From Agrypnia vestita (lineage: Eukaryota; Arthropoda; Insecta; Trichoptera; Phryganeidae): a stretch of DNA of 64,000 nucleotides. Location: positions 62,001 through 126,000 of the forward strand of contig JADDOH010004204.1 in the NCBI GenBank assembly GCA_016648135.1, written 5' to 3'. The notes under the pieces were generated by a model, which was not told the DNA's origin, did not search any database, and saw only the letters and a list, made by a program, of their open reading frames with translations. A program made the position numbers and the translations under genes. Numbering within the stretch: position 1 is the first letter of the stretch; each line of letters opens with the position of its first letter. Shown here piece by piece: positions 52,536 to 63,989 of the stretch.

Positions 52536-53509
52536 TTGAATTCAGTGAATCTGTTATATCAAAACATGGCGGCAAACGTACACAATTGTTTTGGGTGTAA
52601 TAAATTAATTAATAAAGGAGGCAGTATTAACTGCAGCTCTTGCAAACAATGGTTTCACAAAAAGTGTAGTGGACTAGACAGTGTTAATTTTAATAAATTT
52701 GCTGCGGAATTTAAGAAATACGGGAAAATTAACTGGAAATGCCAGTCATGCATTTCGGAGGTTAGCATTATAGAGTCTGACAGTGAGGAAGACGGTGATG
52801 AGGATGGAATCAGTGCTTTGCCGACGCTGACTAATCAGATTGAACATCTTTTTAAGAAATACCTAGCTCCTTTCACAAAAAGAATGGAGAACCTTGAGTC
52901 CAGTGTCGCTGGTATTAGGTCTGACCTAAATAAACTTAACGACAGCACTAAAACAGCTGCCAAGCAATACACGCAACTGAGCAAAAGAATCAGTGCGGTA
53001 GAAGATAAAGTTAACGCAGGTGGTGTCATACCAGTCACACCTGACGGTATTATCTCTGAAATCTACGAGAGGCAGAAGTGTGAAACTAAGGTTATTGCTT
53101 TAAACGTCCCGGAATCAGAAAAGCTTGCCGGCGCTGACCGGCTCCAAGACGACCGTGACAGGCTTTCTACGATAATTCCTCAGGAGGTATCTGACTCTGT
53201 ACCTAAATGAAACTACGTCGACTTGGCAAGGCAGCAGAGGGGAATACCCGACCCCTACTACTTGAAACTCCATCTGCTAATGAAGCGAGGACTTTATTGA
53301 AAACAAAACCGTCGGAAGGATCTAGAGTGATCTTCAAACAATACCTTACACCAGCACAACAGAAGCACCTTCAGGAGCTGAGATCTGAATTAAACGCTCT
53401 GGTGGACAATGGAGACATAAACAAGACCATTAAATACGTCAATGGAATTCCAAAAATAGTTGACAAACATACATTTCGCCCACCAAAATCAAAACACAAA
53501 GAAAAATAA
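52536..53509 (+). pseudogene. LINE ORF1 with PHD finger and coiled coil, one frameshift
   Basis: This nucleic-acid-binding ORF1 protein opens as MNSVNLLYQNMAANVHNC. A Cys4-His-Cys3 PHD pattern spans residues 18-73 (CFGC...CSSCKQWFHKKC...WKCQSC). An acidic stretch (SDSEEDGDEDG) and a coiled coil (MENLESSVAGIRSDLNKLND) follow. The frame 52536-53210 stops after EVSDSVPK. The next frame, 53207-53509, resumes with LRRLGK and RPLLLETPSANEARTLLKTK, the expected continuation, so one base was gained or lost. The end overlaps the ORF2 start in another frame, as is common in this group. Confidence 0.85.
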
Positions 53510-56233
53510 TTTACAAATTTACTATCAAAACACAAGAGGTCTTAGAACTAAACTAAATAGTTTTTTAACCTCTTCTGCAAGTAACAATAGTGATATAATC
53601 TGTGTTAATGAGTCTTGGTTAAACTCTTCTATAGCTGATGGTGAAGTAATTAATGACACATTTGCAATATTTAGAAAGGATAGGGATATCAATACAAGTA
53701 TTTACAGCAGAGGAGGCGGAGTATTTATTGCTGTCAAGCGCAGCTTATCAGCCGAGCTACTATCGATCAACATTAAAAACATCGAACAAATTTTTGTTAA
53801 AATAAAATGTACAGACGGCGATGTCATAGTTGGATGTATCTACATACCACCGCACTCAACGACCGACATCTATGCTAAACACACCAACACAATCTCGTCT
53901 ATTCAAGCTAAATACCCCAACTCCAAGATGCTCATTGTAGGCGACTACAATATCCCTAGTAGCCTTCCACCAGATGACTGCGAAAATCTCATCTACAACG
54001 AACTACTCCTCACTGGATGCATGCAAATGAACGAAGTACGGAACTCCTACGATCATCTCCTCGACTTATGCTTCAGTAATTTCTACGTGAAACCAGAGAA
54101 ATCACACCCTATAATTGACGAGGATGAACACCACCCTGCCTTGCACGTTTACGTTAGTAGCAAGGCCAACTTAAAACCACATAGCCCACCAACCTACGCA
54201 TTTGGACGTGCTGACTATGTAGCAATCAACAGATTCTTCCTTAGGACCAACTGGATTGAGTTATACATGATTGACACCGTTGATGATAAAGTTAAGTGGT
54301 TTTATGAGAAAATCAATGAATGCATTGAGTACCATGTTCCAGTCTTCTCAAAGAAAACCAGCGACTACCCGTGTTGGTTCTCAAAAGAACTCATAAATAA
54401 AGTTAGGCAAAAAAAAGAGGCACACGCGCACTACAAGAGAACACACACAAAACCAGCATATATCCGATTCAAGAAGCTGAGATTGGAGTGCAAAAAACTC
54501 AGTGCCAGCTGCTACAGGAACTATGTTACCAGGATGGAGTCCCTGATGGAGACCGATGCTAGCCAGTTCTGGAAATTTGTGAAAAACAAGCGTCGTAATA
54601 ACCTTGACATTCCATTTGAAATGTCTTGGAATGAGAAAACAGCTGTTAATGGTGGTGAAATAAGTAACCTCTTTGCATCATACTTCAGGAGTATCTATAC
54701 TATTAACAACGCTGCCCCAGCGGACCATAATACTAGTACTCGAAGCGTCAAAGATGCTAACTTATCGGAATTTAGCGTCACCTTTGATAACGTCTTTAAA
54801 CAGCTAACGAGCCTGAAGGTCAGCAAAGGATCTGGGCCCGACGGTGTACCGAATCTCTTCCTAAGGAATTGTGCAGCCGGTCTCTGCGAGCCCATAACGC
54901 ATATATTCAGCAAATCACTACAGCTTGGAGTCTTTCCCTCGGCATGGAAACTCTCGTTCATAAGCCCAATTCACAAATCTGGTACTAGGTCTGAGGTAAC
55001 TAACTACCGCCCGATATGTATACAAGTTGCCATGTCAAAGCTTTTCGAGAAACTAATTCTTCCTCAACTTACATTTGCATTCAAAAATATAATTACTACA
55101 AAGCAGCATGGCTTCTTCGGTGGCAGATCTACAACAACGAATCTGTATCTATACATTAACTACATACTCAATGCTCTGAACCAGGGGGTGGATGTACATG
55201 CTATCTACACAGATTTCAGTAAGGCTTTCGACATGGTAGACCACGGAATCCTGATTGACAAGCTCGGTCTGTATGGTGTGAGAGGCACAGCATTAGAGTG
55301 GTTCCATTCGTATCTAACTGGCAGATTCCTACAAGTCAGAGTTAATGGATTTATCTCTGAAGAGTATGAAGTATGCTCTGGTGTCCCTCAAGGGTCACAT
55401 CTTGGTCCGATTCTCTTTAATATTTTCATCAATGACATTGCAGACAATTTACTATCCGATTACCTACTATATGCAGATGACATGAAAATTTTCAGAAGAA
55501 TCATGAATGACCAAGACTTAGAAATTCTTCAGCACGATCTCAATGAACTCCACAGGTGGTGTACTAAAAACAAACTAATGTTAAATATCTCATTGATGGA
55601 CATCATCTCCCGATAGTCACCTCGGCAAAGGACCTTGGCGTTATTGTGGACCATAAACTGAATTTCTCAAGCCACGTGGAGAAAGTTGCGTCACAAGCTT
55701 TCAAGACACTTGGTTACATCATTAGAGCTGGGAAGGACTTCAGCAATGTCTACACGCTGGTACGACTATTCGACAGTCTTGTGAGACCGATTTTAGAATA
55801 CTGTTCTGTCATTTGGTCGCCGTATACCAATAAACTAATCAATCAGCTCGAAAGAATACAACGCAAACTATGTAAATGCATCGCCTATCGTACACGATCA
55901 CCAGGAGATATTGAGACCGTATATAACAGATTTAGAATCAGCAAACTAATCACTCGAAGACAATTGTCTGATCTGACCTTCTTCTACAAATCTGTCAACG
56001 GACAGATAGACTCGCCCGAGATCCTGGAACAATTTGGCATTATCACTGCTAGGCCGGATCTAAGAGTGCGTAGATTGTTAGAAACCACTAAATCCACAAA
56101 AAGTTACGTGTACAATGGCCCAAGAAATAGGATTGCCAATCTGGTGAATAGCCACTGTGTTGATATCAACTTCTTCGATGAATCATACGTCTCATTCTCA
56201 TCAGCGGCAAAAAGATTGTTATCACAGTATTAA
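53460..56233 (+). pseudogene. LINE ORF2: endonuclease and reverse transcriptase, deletion near C-terminus
   Basis: The first part, 53460-55616 (718 codons), has an apurinic-type endonuclease: YYQNTRGLRTK, the NESWL glutamate, RGGGVFIAVK, VGDYNIPSS and the DEHHPAL histidine. A reverse transcriptase follows with RPICI, GFFGGRSTTTN, DFSKAFDMVDH, GVPQGSHLGP and the catalytic YADD (about 55469). At about 55590 KLMLNIS is followed by a short wrong-frame tail and a stop. The true frame resumes at DGHHLPIVTSAKDLGV and runs to 56233 (RPILEYCSVIWSP, LERIQRKLCK). About 25-30 codons appear deleted at a point that also shifts frame. Confidence 0.92.
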
Positions 56234-56507
56234 AATTACCCTCAACCCCATATGATTATACCATGTTGTTACTATGCTAGTATTGTTTTTTTTTTTTATA
56301 TATGTGCAATTTTTCTAATCCATTCATTTAAGTCTATTATTTTTGTAAAATCAATGTATATAGCCGATTGGCGTATGAATAAATAAATAAATAAATAAAT
56401 AAATAACTATTGACATTAGGTCATAATAGCTAGAACATTTTCGACTCGTAATCAAGGCAGGAGTATAGTCCTGCGAGGTTATTAATGTTTTACAAATAAC
56501 CCTGCAT

Positions 56508-57029
56508 AAAGAGGTAAAGTTTGTGAGTTTGTAAGTTTCTAAGTTTGGATGTAGGAGGTAATCTCCTAAACTACTCACCCGATTTCAAAAATTCTTTCAC
56601 CAATATTTAGAATGAAATTTCGGGGTGGTTATAGGCTGTATATTATCCAGTTAAAACAAAAAGGGCCTTTTGTGGTGAGAGATAAATTAATGCTTTTTAT
56701 AGAGAAGTTTTGAAACTCAAAAAGTTCTGTAAAAAAGTTTGCTACGACATATATCTATATGTTAAGGTTAATACACAAATTGATAAAATATGAATAAAAC
56801 ATATATTTAAAATTAATTTTTATCTGTCGGGTGGTTATTTAAGTAGGTAATATTAAATTCTTATCAAAATAAATTTGCTTATTATCAGGAAAATTTTATG
56901 TAGATAAAAATTGGCTTTTACACAACATTGTTTGGACAAGTAGTTTAGATTATATTGATTTTTCACTGATACTCTTATAGTCTCAAACTGAATTCCACGC
57001 GTGCGAAACTATGGCACAGCTAGTATTTA
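56508..57029 (+). mobile_element. Helitron-like relic
   Basis: Starts in GTAAAGTTTGTGAGTTTG, continues with AACTACTCACCCGATTTCAA and TTCTTTCACCAATATTTAG, and ends CACGCGTGCGAAACTATGGC then ACAGCTAGT. The GCG-hairpin followed by CTAG-T is the classic 3' end of Helitrons, and the AAACTACT...GATTTxAAAAATTCTTTCACC text is familiar to me from moth and butterfly genomes. The 5' boundary is uncertain. No Rep/helicase is present. Confidence 0.5.
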
Positions 57030-57364
57030 TATAAAAATGTAATAAACTATGGTGAAATTTTGCAATATTTATATCTTGCAGATAAGCCAATTCAAGTATT
57101 TCTCTAATCTATAAAACAACATTATTTTATATTGTATTATAGATTATATTTTTAAATTGCATTGCACCGAAAAATTTATTTTATACCTTGGTCACTGAGA
57201 GTTTATCTCATTGTCGAAGACGCCCCTTTACATATTAAATAATTATATTGTATTCTGAATTATTCATCGAAATGCTTAGAATTTGCGGCTTGAGATGGCT
57301 TTATTACCACAGGTTGGAAATTTTAATATGGGTGCAAATAATGTGAGTGTTAATTATGTTGTAA

Positions 57365-57617
57365 TATAGCGACGGCCCCTATATGAACTAAGGCATCTAC
57401 AAAAAATAATTTTACAGGAGAGCTGTTTAAAGTTAGGGTATCTGTACACACATGAGTATATGTACAAACGTGAGCATATTAGTCCACGTCAATGTCAATT
57501 TCTTACTCTGAAAAAAAGTTGAAATTATTATTTTGCACATATTAGTATTTTATGTGTATTGGTAAAGCCAAAAATGCATTTTTGGTAGATATCTGAGTTT
57601 ACGTAGGGACCGTCGAA
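57365..57617. repeat. Possible short MITE (CGACGGCCCCTA ends)
   Basis: GCGACGGCCCCTA at the left and TAGGGACCGTCG at the right are near-perfect inverse ends 250 bp apart. The interior is AT-rich with no coding. TSD unclear. Confidence 0.4.
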
Positions 57618-58920
57618 ATATTAATTACAGTTATTCTTATTATTCTATTATTTTCAAAGCCATTCAGAATTTTCTCATTAGATTTTAACTTTAAATATGG
57701 TAGCAATAATTATAGCTCCGGTCTTAATAATGAGATATATCTCAGAGATTTTGTTAGGATAAATCTCAGTATGATAGAAAGCCTGATAGAAAGAGACAAT
57801 AAACTCAAGTCCAAGTATAAGACGTTTGGCTTGACAGCAAGACTATGTTTAAAACCTGAAACTGCAAAAACTAACAATTTTTTCTGAATATTTATATTTA
57901 TTCTATGGACTTACAATTCACAGACTGAAGGTATGAAGTGAAGCCTGAGACGCTGAATATTTGAGATACTAATGTATGCCTACACTCATAGACTCTCTGC
58001 CGTTGATTTATAATGGTGTTTCAGGCCAGCTTAGATGGTGATTGAAAACTGCTTGTTGCTTTGGGTTTGTGGTATTTTTATGACATACTTGGCAATTGGG
58101 AATATTTTTGAACCTCACTGTCTTACATCTTAACGGCATCAATCCGTCTTTTCTCCCTTGAGTTCACAGTTTCATGCCATATGGAAATACTGAATGCAGC
58201 TGAGATGCTTACAATCTTGACCTTGGTTATTTTGGATACGGAGGTTGGCAAATACAAAACAAAAATAAGATTTATTTAATTTCAAATGTGTGAAATAATA
58301 TTTTTATTGGAAAATTTTTGGAAAAGCTCTCAAGCTTTGCAATATGTTTAGGGAAGGTTGTGGGTTCGTGAAATAAAAGAGTGTTTATTGGTTGATGTTT
58401 ATTTTTCCAGAAGCATGTGATGAATAAGTACAGTAGGTAAAATAAGAAAATAAAATGTCGGCGCACGACGCAGGTCCGCCCGATCTGATAACGAAGACTC
58501 AACTGATTCGTGGCGTCGCCTGTCTCTTTAGCACGGCTTCCTTTGTTCCCATTTCTTTACTTGCACACAGTTTATTTGCGTAAATGCAAATAAACAAACG
58601 AGCTGTCGCTAGCAGGTACACGGTACAGAATCAGACGGGTACCGCCACATATGTAATGAAATGTTTCTGTATAATAATCTTATGTTACAGTGTTTTGGCA
58701 AAATATTATCTTCTTTTATTGCTTCGATAAATGTGAAAGAGTGTTATTGAAACTAAGCCTGTCTACCTTTTAAAATTTTATTTTATATCCAATGGGTAAC
58801 ATTAAATAATTAAATTAGATATTGTAAGCAACGTGGTCAGATTTTTAATATTCTACTCTGGATTTTATTAAATAAGATCATTTAAGAAATTAATTAATTT
58901 ACGTTGTACAAATATGTATA
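57618..58920. other. Intergenic; one unassigned open frame
   Basis: A plus frame is open from about 57650 to 57886 (segments include NNEIYLRDFVRINLSM and LIERDNKLKSKYKTFGLTAR) without an ATG near its start. I recognise no family. The remainder shows nothing supportable, though the terminal part could include Kazal 3' UTR. Confidence 0.25.
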
Positions 58921-59204
58921 CATAATATTTTTAAATAACTCCGCACCGACATTCCAATTTGAGTCCAAATTGATTACATAACTGAAGTACATAAAAAAAT
59001 AAAATATTACGATAAAGGCCCGAAGGACAAGCGAAATAGTACTATTAACTGATATCACTGTTCTAACGAAATAATAAACTAAGACAAGAACGTACCTACT
59101 AGTTGAATGGCGATATTGGCAGTTTTATACATGAAGGGTTAAACAATGGATGACAGTACGTGTATTGTGGACTAATTGCAGTAGTCTCATATATTTAAAA
59201 TTTA

Positions 59205-60688
59205 TTATCTGAATACTGTGCGGCATTCCCCTTTATACACAATTTTAAATCCTAAAAAATAACAAAAATATTTTCAAAATCACTTAAAAAAGCCATTAAT
59301 GTTGTCAAAAAGTCTGTATGTTTTGAGAAATCATTTAAAAAACTCAATATTTAATATGGTAATGCAAAGATCGCGACATTTCTATTACTAAAGTACCCGA
59401 TATTGACATATTTGTTGTTCTCACTCACGAAAAAAATCGAAACATTTTTAAAATTTTGCTAAGTTTCAATAAAAATTTGAATTATGTATGTCAACTAAAA
59501 TGTATTGACTTATGGCACAAGGGGCCAAACATTATTTCGAATTACGAATTACCGGGGTTTCGAATTTCTATAATGAAATTACCATTTTGGGACTTGTTGG
59601 ATTTAAAAAAGTTGAATTATAGCAAATTTTGAATTACCAGGGATCGAATTAACGAGGTTTTACTATATCAAATATTTGGCAGATAGGATAGGTGAGAAAA
59701 ATAATGTATACAAATTAATAAGAATTATGCATGGTGTTTTGTAAATCTGTACATAACTCGAATTTCTAAATTATTTATGTTTGACTTCATAAGACATAGT
59801 AAAATTTATTATTATTATACAGGGTTATTTGGAATACATTAATAACCTCTCAGGAATATATTCCTGAGTTATGATGTTGTCAGGAATATATTCCTGAAGT
59901 TATCTTGATTATGAGTCGAAAATGTTCAAACTATCATGACCTAATATTAATAGTTAAGGAGATATGTGACATCAAAGTTTGCATTTTTTTTCAATATTTC
60001 TGACTTATTTTTTTGTAAAACGTTGGACTATCATTACAGTAACTTATATCGATTATGAAAATTTTATTCATTTCAATTCAAGTTGATAAAATGATAAAAA
60101 CCCTGAAAAATTTCCAATTGGAAGGTTTTTATTATTTTATTTGACTTGTATTAAAGGGAATGAATTTTTCATTTTTGATTGATATATGCTATGTGAAAAT
60201 TAACATCCTGTATATTTTTAAATACAGTAATCCCAAAGTTATGCTGTAGGTGGCATTGATGAAAATTGCTTGAGGTGGTTTCTGTATATAATTGTGACTA
60301 GCTGTTGACTCATAAAGGTGATAAAAAAGTTACTCCAAGTGCAATTAGCTGAACTTACCCCAGAGAAGATAAATACATTATAGGATTACCAAAAATCTTA
60401 TAATTAAGGCAACTTACTTATAAGATTCTTGCAATTGTGTAGTTTTACTTCGCATTCATTCCTAAATGTTACCATCCTTCCAAACCAATCTTTTGCACAT
60501 ACTGGCTCGTACGCATCTGGACACATGAAATCACATTCGAACCAGAGTGCGTTTATCGTCCCCAGAAACAGCAATCCTGGTGAAAAGTACAGGCTGGTGA
60601 AAGATTGCATTAAATGACTTAGGTTACATTTAAAAAAATGATAAATAAGCTATTGCTTACCAAGCATTAATTGTAAACCAATATTCAT
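59205..60688 (-). CDS. Secreted single-domain Kazal-type protein (77 aa)
   Basis: A small secreted Kazal protein, presumably a protease inhibitor or vasotab-like. Minus-strand exons: 60688-60661 (ATG), 60576-60418 and 59251-59205; they sum to 234 nt with phases 1 and 1 agreeing. The signal peptide is MNIGLQLMLGLLFLGTINAL. Six cysteines at 24, 28, 36, 51, 58 and 72 follow a Kazal spacing: CDFMC, CPDAYEPVC, TFRNEC...NC, and FKIVYKGEC in the last exon. Donors are GTAAGC and GTAAGT, acceptors TTCACCAG and TTTTTTAG. The alternative ATG at 60610, within intron 1, would give a poorer signal sequence. Asp30 sits two residues after Cys2, where the reactive P1 site lies in many Kazal inhibitors; an acidic P1 would be atypical. 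Intron 2 holds a pogo-like relic and a foldback element. An AATAAA overlaps the stop region. Confidence 0.85.
59265..59669 (+). repeat. pogo/Tigger-like 3' fragment in Kazal intron 2
   Basis: It carries the family blocks AAAAAGCCATTAATGTTGTC, TACCCGATATTGACATATTT and GTTCTCACTCACGAAAAAAA, and ends GAATTAACGAGGTTTTACTA. Its left end is lost close to the Kazal last-exon acceptor (59252). Confidence 0.65.
59822..60215. mobile_element. Foldback MITE (CAGGGTTATTT family)
   Basis: Left end ACAGGGTTATTTGGAATACA; shares AAAATGTTCAAACTATCATG, AGGAGATATGTGACATCAAA and CTGACTTATTTTTTTGTAAA with the copy split by the LINE. A short local duplication (CAGGAATATATTCCTGA twice) marks its left arm. The right end is truncated. 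It provides the uninterrupted reference for the LINE insertion site. Confidence 0.7.
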
Positions 60689-61734
60689 TGTGTGTTTTGT
60701 ATATAACATTAAAATATACTGACCTAAACATTTCCATAAGTCTAACTTTTATACTTATTTTATATTGGGGTAATTTTATAGCAGGGGTTATCAACATTTT
60801 AAATATTATTTTAATTTTATATGATTGATTTTAATTTAAAAAGATTTTTATTTTTACTTTTTTGAATACTAGCATCGGCCTATGAGAGGCCACCCATCGA
60901 ACAAAATTGAAGGAATACAGTTAACATTCGAGGAATGCAAGACCATTTTAGTGTTGTGATTAAAATTTGAAAACATTGCTGATGTTTATTTTAAAATATA
61001 CTTGCCTGTGTGGACAAGGCAGTCAATTTATTGGGGATCGAGCAATGTTTGATATGGATTCTTATCTAAAGATTATATCCGAACATCCTTTTTGAGAGTT
61101 CAATAAGTGACACAGCACACCTACAAATATGTAGGTACATTAATTTTACCTGGATTGTGTAAGAAATGTGGTTAGTTATTAAATATGTATTTTATTAAAT
61201 AATAATGCGTAATAATAATAATAAAATACATAATAAAATAATAATAATGTGTATAGTTTAATGTTATATATGGGGTGGAGGTAAGGACACTAAACCAATA
61301 ATTAATCCGTTACGTCAAAACCTTTGAGATGTACGTCTATAGATGCATACTGAAAGTTTCTTGGATTGATAGAATTCGGAATGTTGAAGTCCTCCATTGG
61401 AAATATGGAAATGTCTGAGAAGTGCTACAGATCATCACGATAAGAAGTTGATATTGGGAGCATGCTGGTTTACCAAGCGAGCAATTCTATTTTTTGGCCC
61501 ACGGAAAACAAAATTTTTGCTTGATTTCTCGACGGCTAGTAATCTTCTTGTTCTTAGTCAACCCTTGAATAAATAAGGCCAAACTGACCGAGGATTTCCA
61601 GAGAGTCCGTTAAGTTGTCAACTACTTTGTAGAAAAAGGATAGGAGCTGACATTACAAGAAGACAAAGAAGTAAAATCAAACTAGTAATTAATAAATTTA
61701 TTACAAGTATGCACATTCAATATTAATGTTTATA

Positions 61735-61905
61735 TATATATTTCATTTAACAAATTCCACACCGATACTCCACTTGTGGGTTCAAATTGTTCAAGTACAC
61801 AAAAAAATATGACTGAAAATACAGATTTCATTAAAGAAAATCAGTTCTATTCATAATTCTGTATCCCAGAAGTTAACCGCCTATCGTAACTGCCAAATTT
61901 GAGAT
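61735..61905 (-). pseudogene. Decayed 3' region of a Kazal-gene copy
   Basis: The text ACACCGATACTCCACTTGTG...GTTCAAATTGTTCAAGTACA aligns by eye with 58930-58990 (ACCGACATTCCAATTTGAG) and 63188-63240 (ACCAATACTCCAATTTGGG), which lie 3' of the two Kazal last exons. I found no coding exon with a GxCR ending next to it, so only the UTR-like part of a third copy appears to remain. Confidence 0.4.
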
Positions 61906-62163
61906 TTTCAGATTAATAATGATTTAGATAATACAAAATGCGTATTTTCTTACAGTAAAATATCATATCTCTAGCTTTTGTTCAGCATAATAAAGAACAA
62001 ACAATATTGTTTCCCAGAAGTAGATTATCATATCTACCGTAGTAAATTGACAAAAGATTAGTGAAGCAATTCAGCTGCAGACAAGGTCAATAGATATAGA
62101 AACATTGTATTACATATAAAACATCTTTCAATGAAGACTTTAAATCTGGGAACACTATATCGT

Positions 62164-62305
62164 ATACATACTTCTTTCCATTTAAGAAAGTCAATCGAAT
62201 TAGTATGTGCAAGCCGTGCATACGAGGCACATTGTTTCATTATGCTACACAACGAAACAATGTGCGTCATACGCATGACTTACATATACTTATTTGATTG
62301 TTCAA
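62164..62305. mobile_element. Palindromic MITE, second copy
   Basis: TTTCCATTTAAGAAAGTCAA, CGAATTAGTATGTGCAAGCC, then an inverse half ending ...CTTACATATACTTATTTG. Same family and orientation as 15962-16112 in the IDH3B last intron. Confidence 0.65.
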
Positions 62306-62592
62306 GTGTTAAGTTTACAGTAGGGGAGAAAAAATTTGGCTTAATCAATGACCCTCCGTAAATACAGTTGCGAACCTGTATTTATGCTCCGAAAAAAAAT
62401 ATTTGCAAACATTATTATAATGGATTCCATTATGCTGTCATATTGAAAAAAAAAAGCTGGTCGCACATATAACGTTGTTGATTTCCCAAAATAATTTCTG
62501 TTTATTTTCATTCCTCACCTGTTTTTTCATTGTGTTTATGTCCATAAATTTTAATATAGAGTAGATACCTACCTAAGTGAAGTTAAGTGCAA

Positions 62593-62647
62593 GTGAGTAT
62601 AGTTGTAGATCACATAGCTTAACTATGTTATCTACAACTCTACTCAC
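62593..62647. other. 25-bp near-perfect hairpin
   Basis: GTGAGTATAGTTGTAGATCA(CATAG), a 5-nt CTTAA loop, then the inverse arm with two mismatches. It lies in intergenic DNA between the Kazal copies. Confidence 0.8.
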
Positions 62648-62902
62648 ATACATGTTTCTGTAAACAGAGAGTCTTAGAACAGTATTTTTTTAATCAGGCT
62701 TTTTTTCTGCTTTGGCGATTCATGCCAACAACAGTATTATAATGGATATATTTTTTTAATAATTAAAATAACATCTTTTGTGTGTGTTTTTCTTTATTTT
62801 TTCCCATTATATATATTTCACAATGTGATTGTAGGATAACTATAAAGGATAAATGTAAAATATTTGAAGGGTTAACTGTTATTAGCAAACGCAATTATTT
62901 TT

Positions 62903-63125
62903 CAGAGGTAAACTATCGCAAGTAAAATCTCTTGAACTGGGATATTATTTTAAGTGAAAAGAAAGTCCTAACAAGATTTACTAGAGGATACTTGAATTAC
63001 AAAAAGAAAAATTAAATTAAATTAATCATAATTTGATGATTGAGGTTAGAATATTTTCAATACATTCTTTCTGCTCTCCTGTAAAATAGCTCTTTTGTTA
63101 CTTACAATAGTTTACCTCTGAGTTA
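62903..63125. repeat. Foldback repeat
   Basis: CAGAGGTAAACTATCGCAAG at the left and the inverse CTTACAATAGTTTACCTCTG at the right, about 220 bp apart, with AATCTCTTG/CTCTTTTG words beside them. Not assigned to a family. Confidence 0.5.
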
Positions 63126-63378
63126 CAGAATTTGTTTATTTTTTTAATGTATGTAAGTATCCATATATGTATATTATTTTCAAAACACTCCGCACCAATA
63201 CTCCAATTTGGGTCCAAATTATTCACAAAATTGAAGTTATTAATGAAATAAGGAAATATTACGATAAAAGTCTGAAGGACAACTTAGTAAGAGTAATAGT
63301 ATTCTAACTAAGTAAATGGCAATGTAGAGTGTTCTGTATATGAAAGGTTGGACTGCTGTTGTACAGAATATTTTACAT

Positions 63379-63428
63379 TTATAATCTGTGTCTTGTGCGG
63401 CATTTCCCAATGTACACAATTTCATATT
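63379..63428 (-). CDS. Last exon of a Kazal-type paralogue (partial gene)
   Basis: After the acceptor TTTTTCAG the sequence enters with two bases, then reads YEIVYIGKCRTRHRL and a stop. It is parallel to FKIVYKGECRTVFR of the complete gene and in the same splice phase, and supplies the sixth Kazal cysteine. The downstream flank (63180-63360) is homologous to the 3' flank of the complete gene. Upstream exons are not visible up to position 64000, so they probably lie beyond the right edge. Confidence 0.65.
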
Positions 63429-63952
63429 CTGAAAAATGACAAACATACATAAAGTAATTGCCAGATAAGATATCAATTAGAATTATAATTGATGCAGACT
63501 AATAAATTTTTTATTAAATTATTTCATTTTATTTTTATTTTATTAATTATTAAATTATACAATTATATTACACCATGCTTCTTATGGTCAGAAAAATATG
63601 ATATTTGTAAACAGCACACTAACTGACTTCATATTTTTTATCTTTTTTTATCTCTTTTAATGATTTTTATATAATTTATGTGTACATTCAGTATATCATC
63701 TTGAGCAGCCCAACTGGACAATAATTTTGCAAGGCAGGGCCGAACTTCACACAGTAAAAACTTATTTTGTGATTAATTATGATTTTGCTTTTTTTTTAAT
63801 TAAAAATGTAATTATGATTAAATTAACACATTTCTGCTTTTATTCCTGATATTTTTTATTGGCAAATTATATTACATATTTAGAAAAAAATCAGGGTTGT
63901 AACGCAATAATTATTGATGATTGATTCCTTTAAAATTTCAGAAAATTAAGAA

Positions 63953-63954
<2 letters not shown>

Positions 63955-63988
<34 letters not shown>
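63955..63988. repeat. (TA)n microsatellite
   Basis: An uninterrupted alternating TA run near the right edge. Shorter runs occur at about 29098-29117 and 47641-47660, and a (CA)n run at about 20078-20099. Confidence 0.9.

Positions 63989-63989
<1 letters not shown>

Larger units (their letters stand above)
52435..56402 (+). mobile_element. CR1/jockey-group LINE, nearly full length, disabled
   Basis: About 3.97 kb with two ORFs, a 5' leader of about 100 bp and a 3' tail of AAAT repeats (56379-56402). A 5-bp ATAAC is present at both borders (52430-52434 and 56403-56407); because the tail is AAAT-rich, one or two of these bases are ambiguous. ORF1 has a PHD-type finger, ORF2 an endonuclease and a reverse transcriptase. 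Two lesions (a frameshift in ORF1 near 53205 and an internal deletion in ORF2 near 55590) make it non-autonomous. Confidence 0.9.
52084..56504. mobile_element. Foldback MITE interrupted by a LINE
   Basis: The ends CAGGGTTATTTATAAAACAT and the inverse ...ATGTTTTACAAATAACCCTG form terminal inverted repeats of about 37 bp (34 matches). The left part (52084-52434) and right part (56403-56504) rejoin into the known family structure: CATATCTCCATAAC continues with TATTGACATTAGGTCAT, as seen uninterrupted (inverted) in the copy at 59822-60215. The LINE between them is the later insertion. Confidence 0.85.

Noticed and set aside
58930..58995. Possible alternative last exon of the Kazal gene (frame ending LECRCGVI)
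   Set aside because: The splice phase does not match the preceding exon and would give an immediate stop. The exon at 59251-59205 fits phase and cysteine pattern. The repeated text is better explained as conserved 3' flank.
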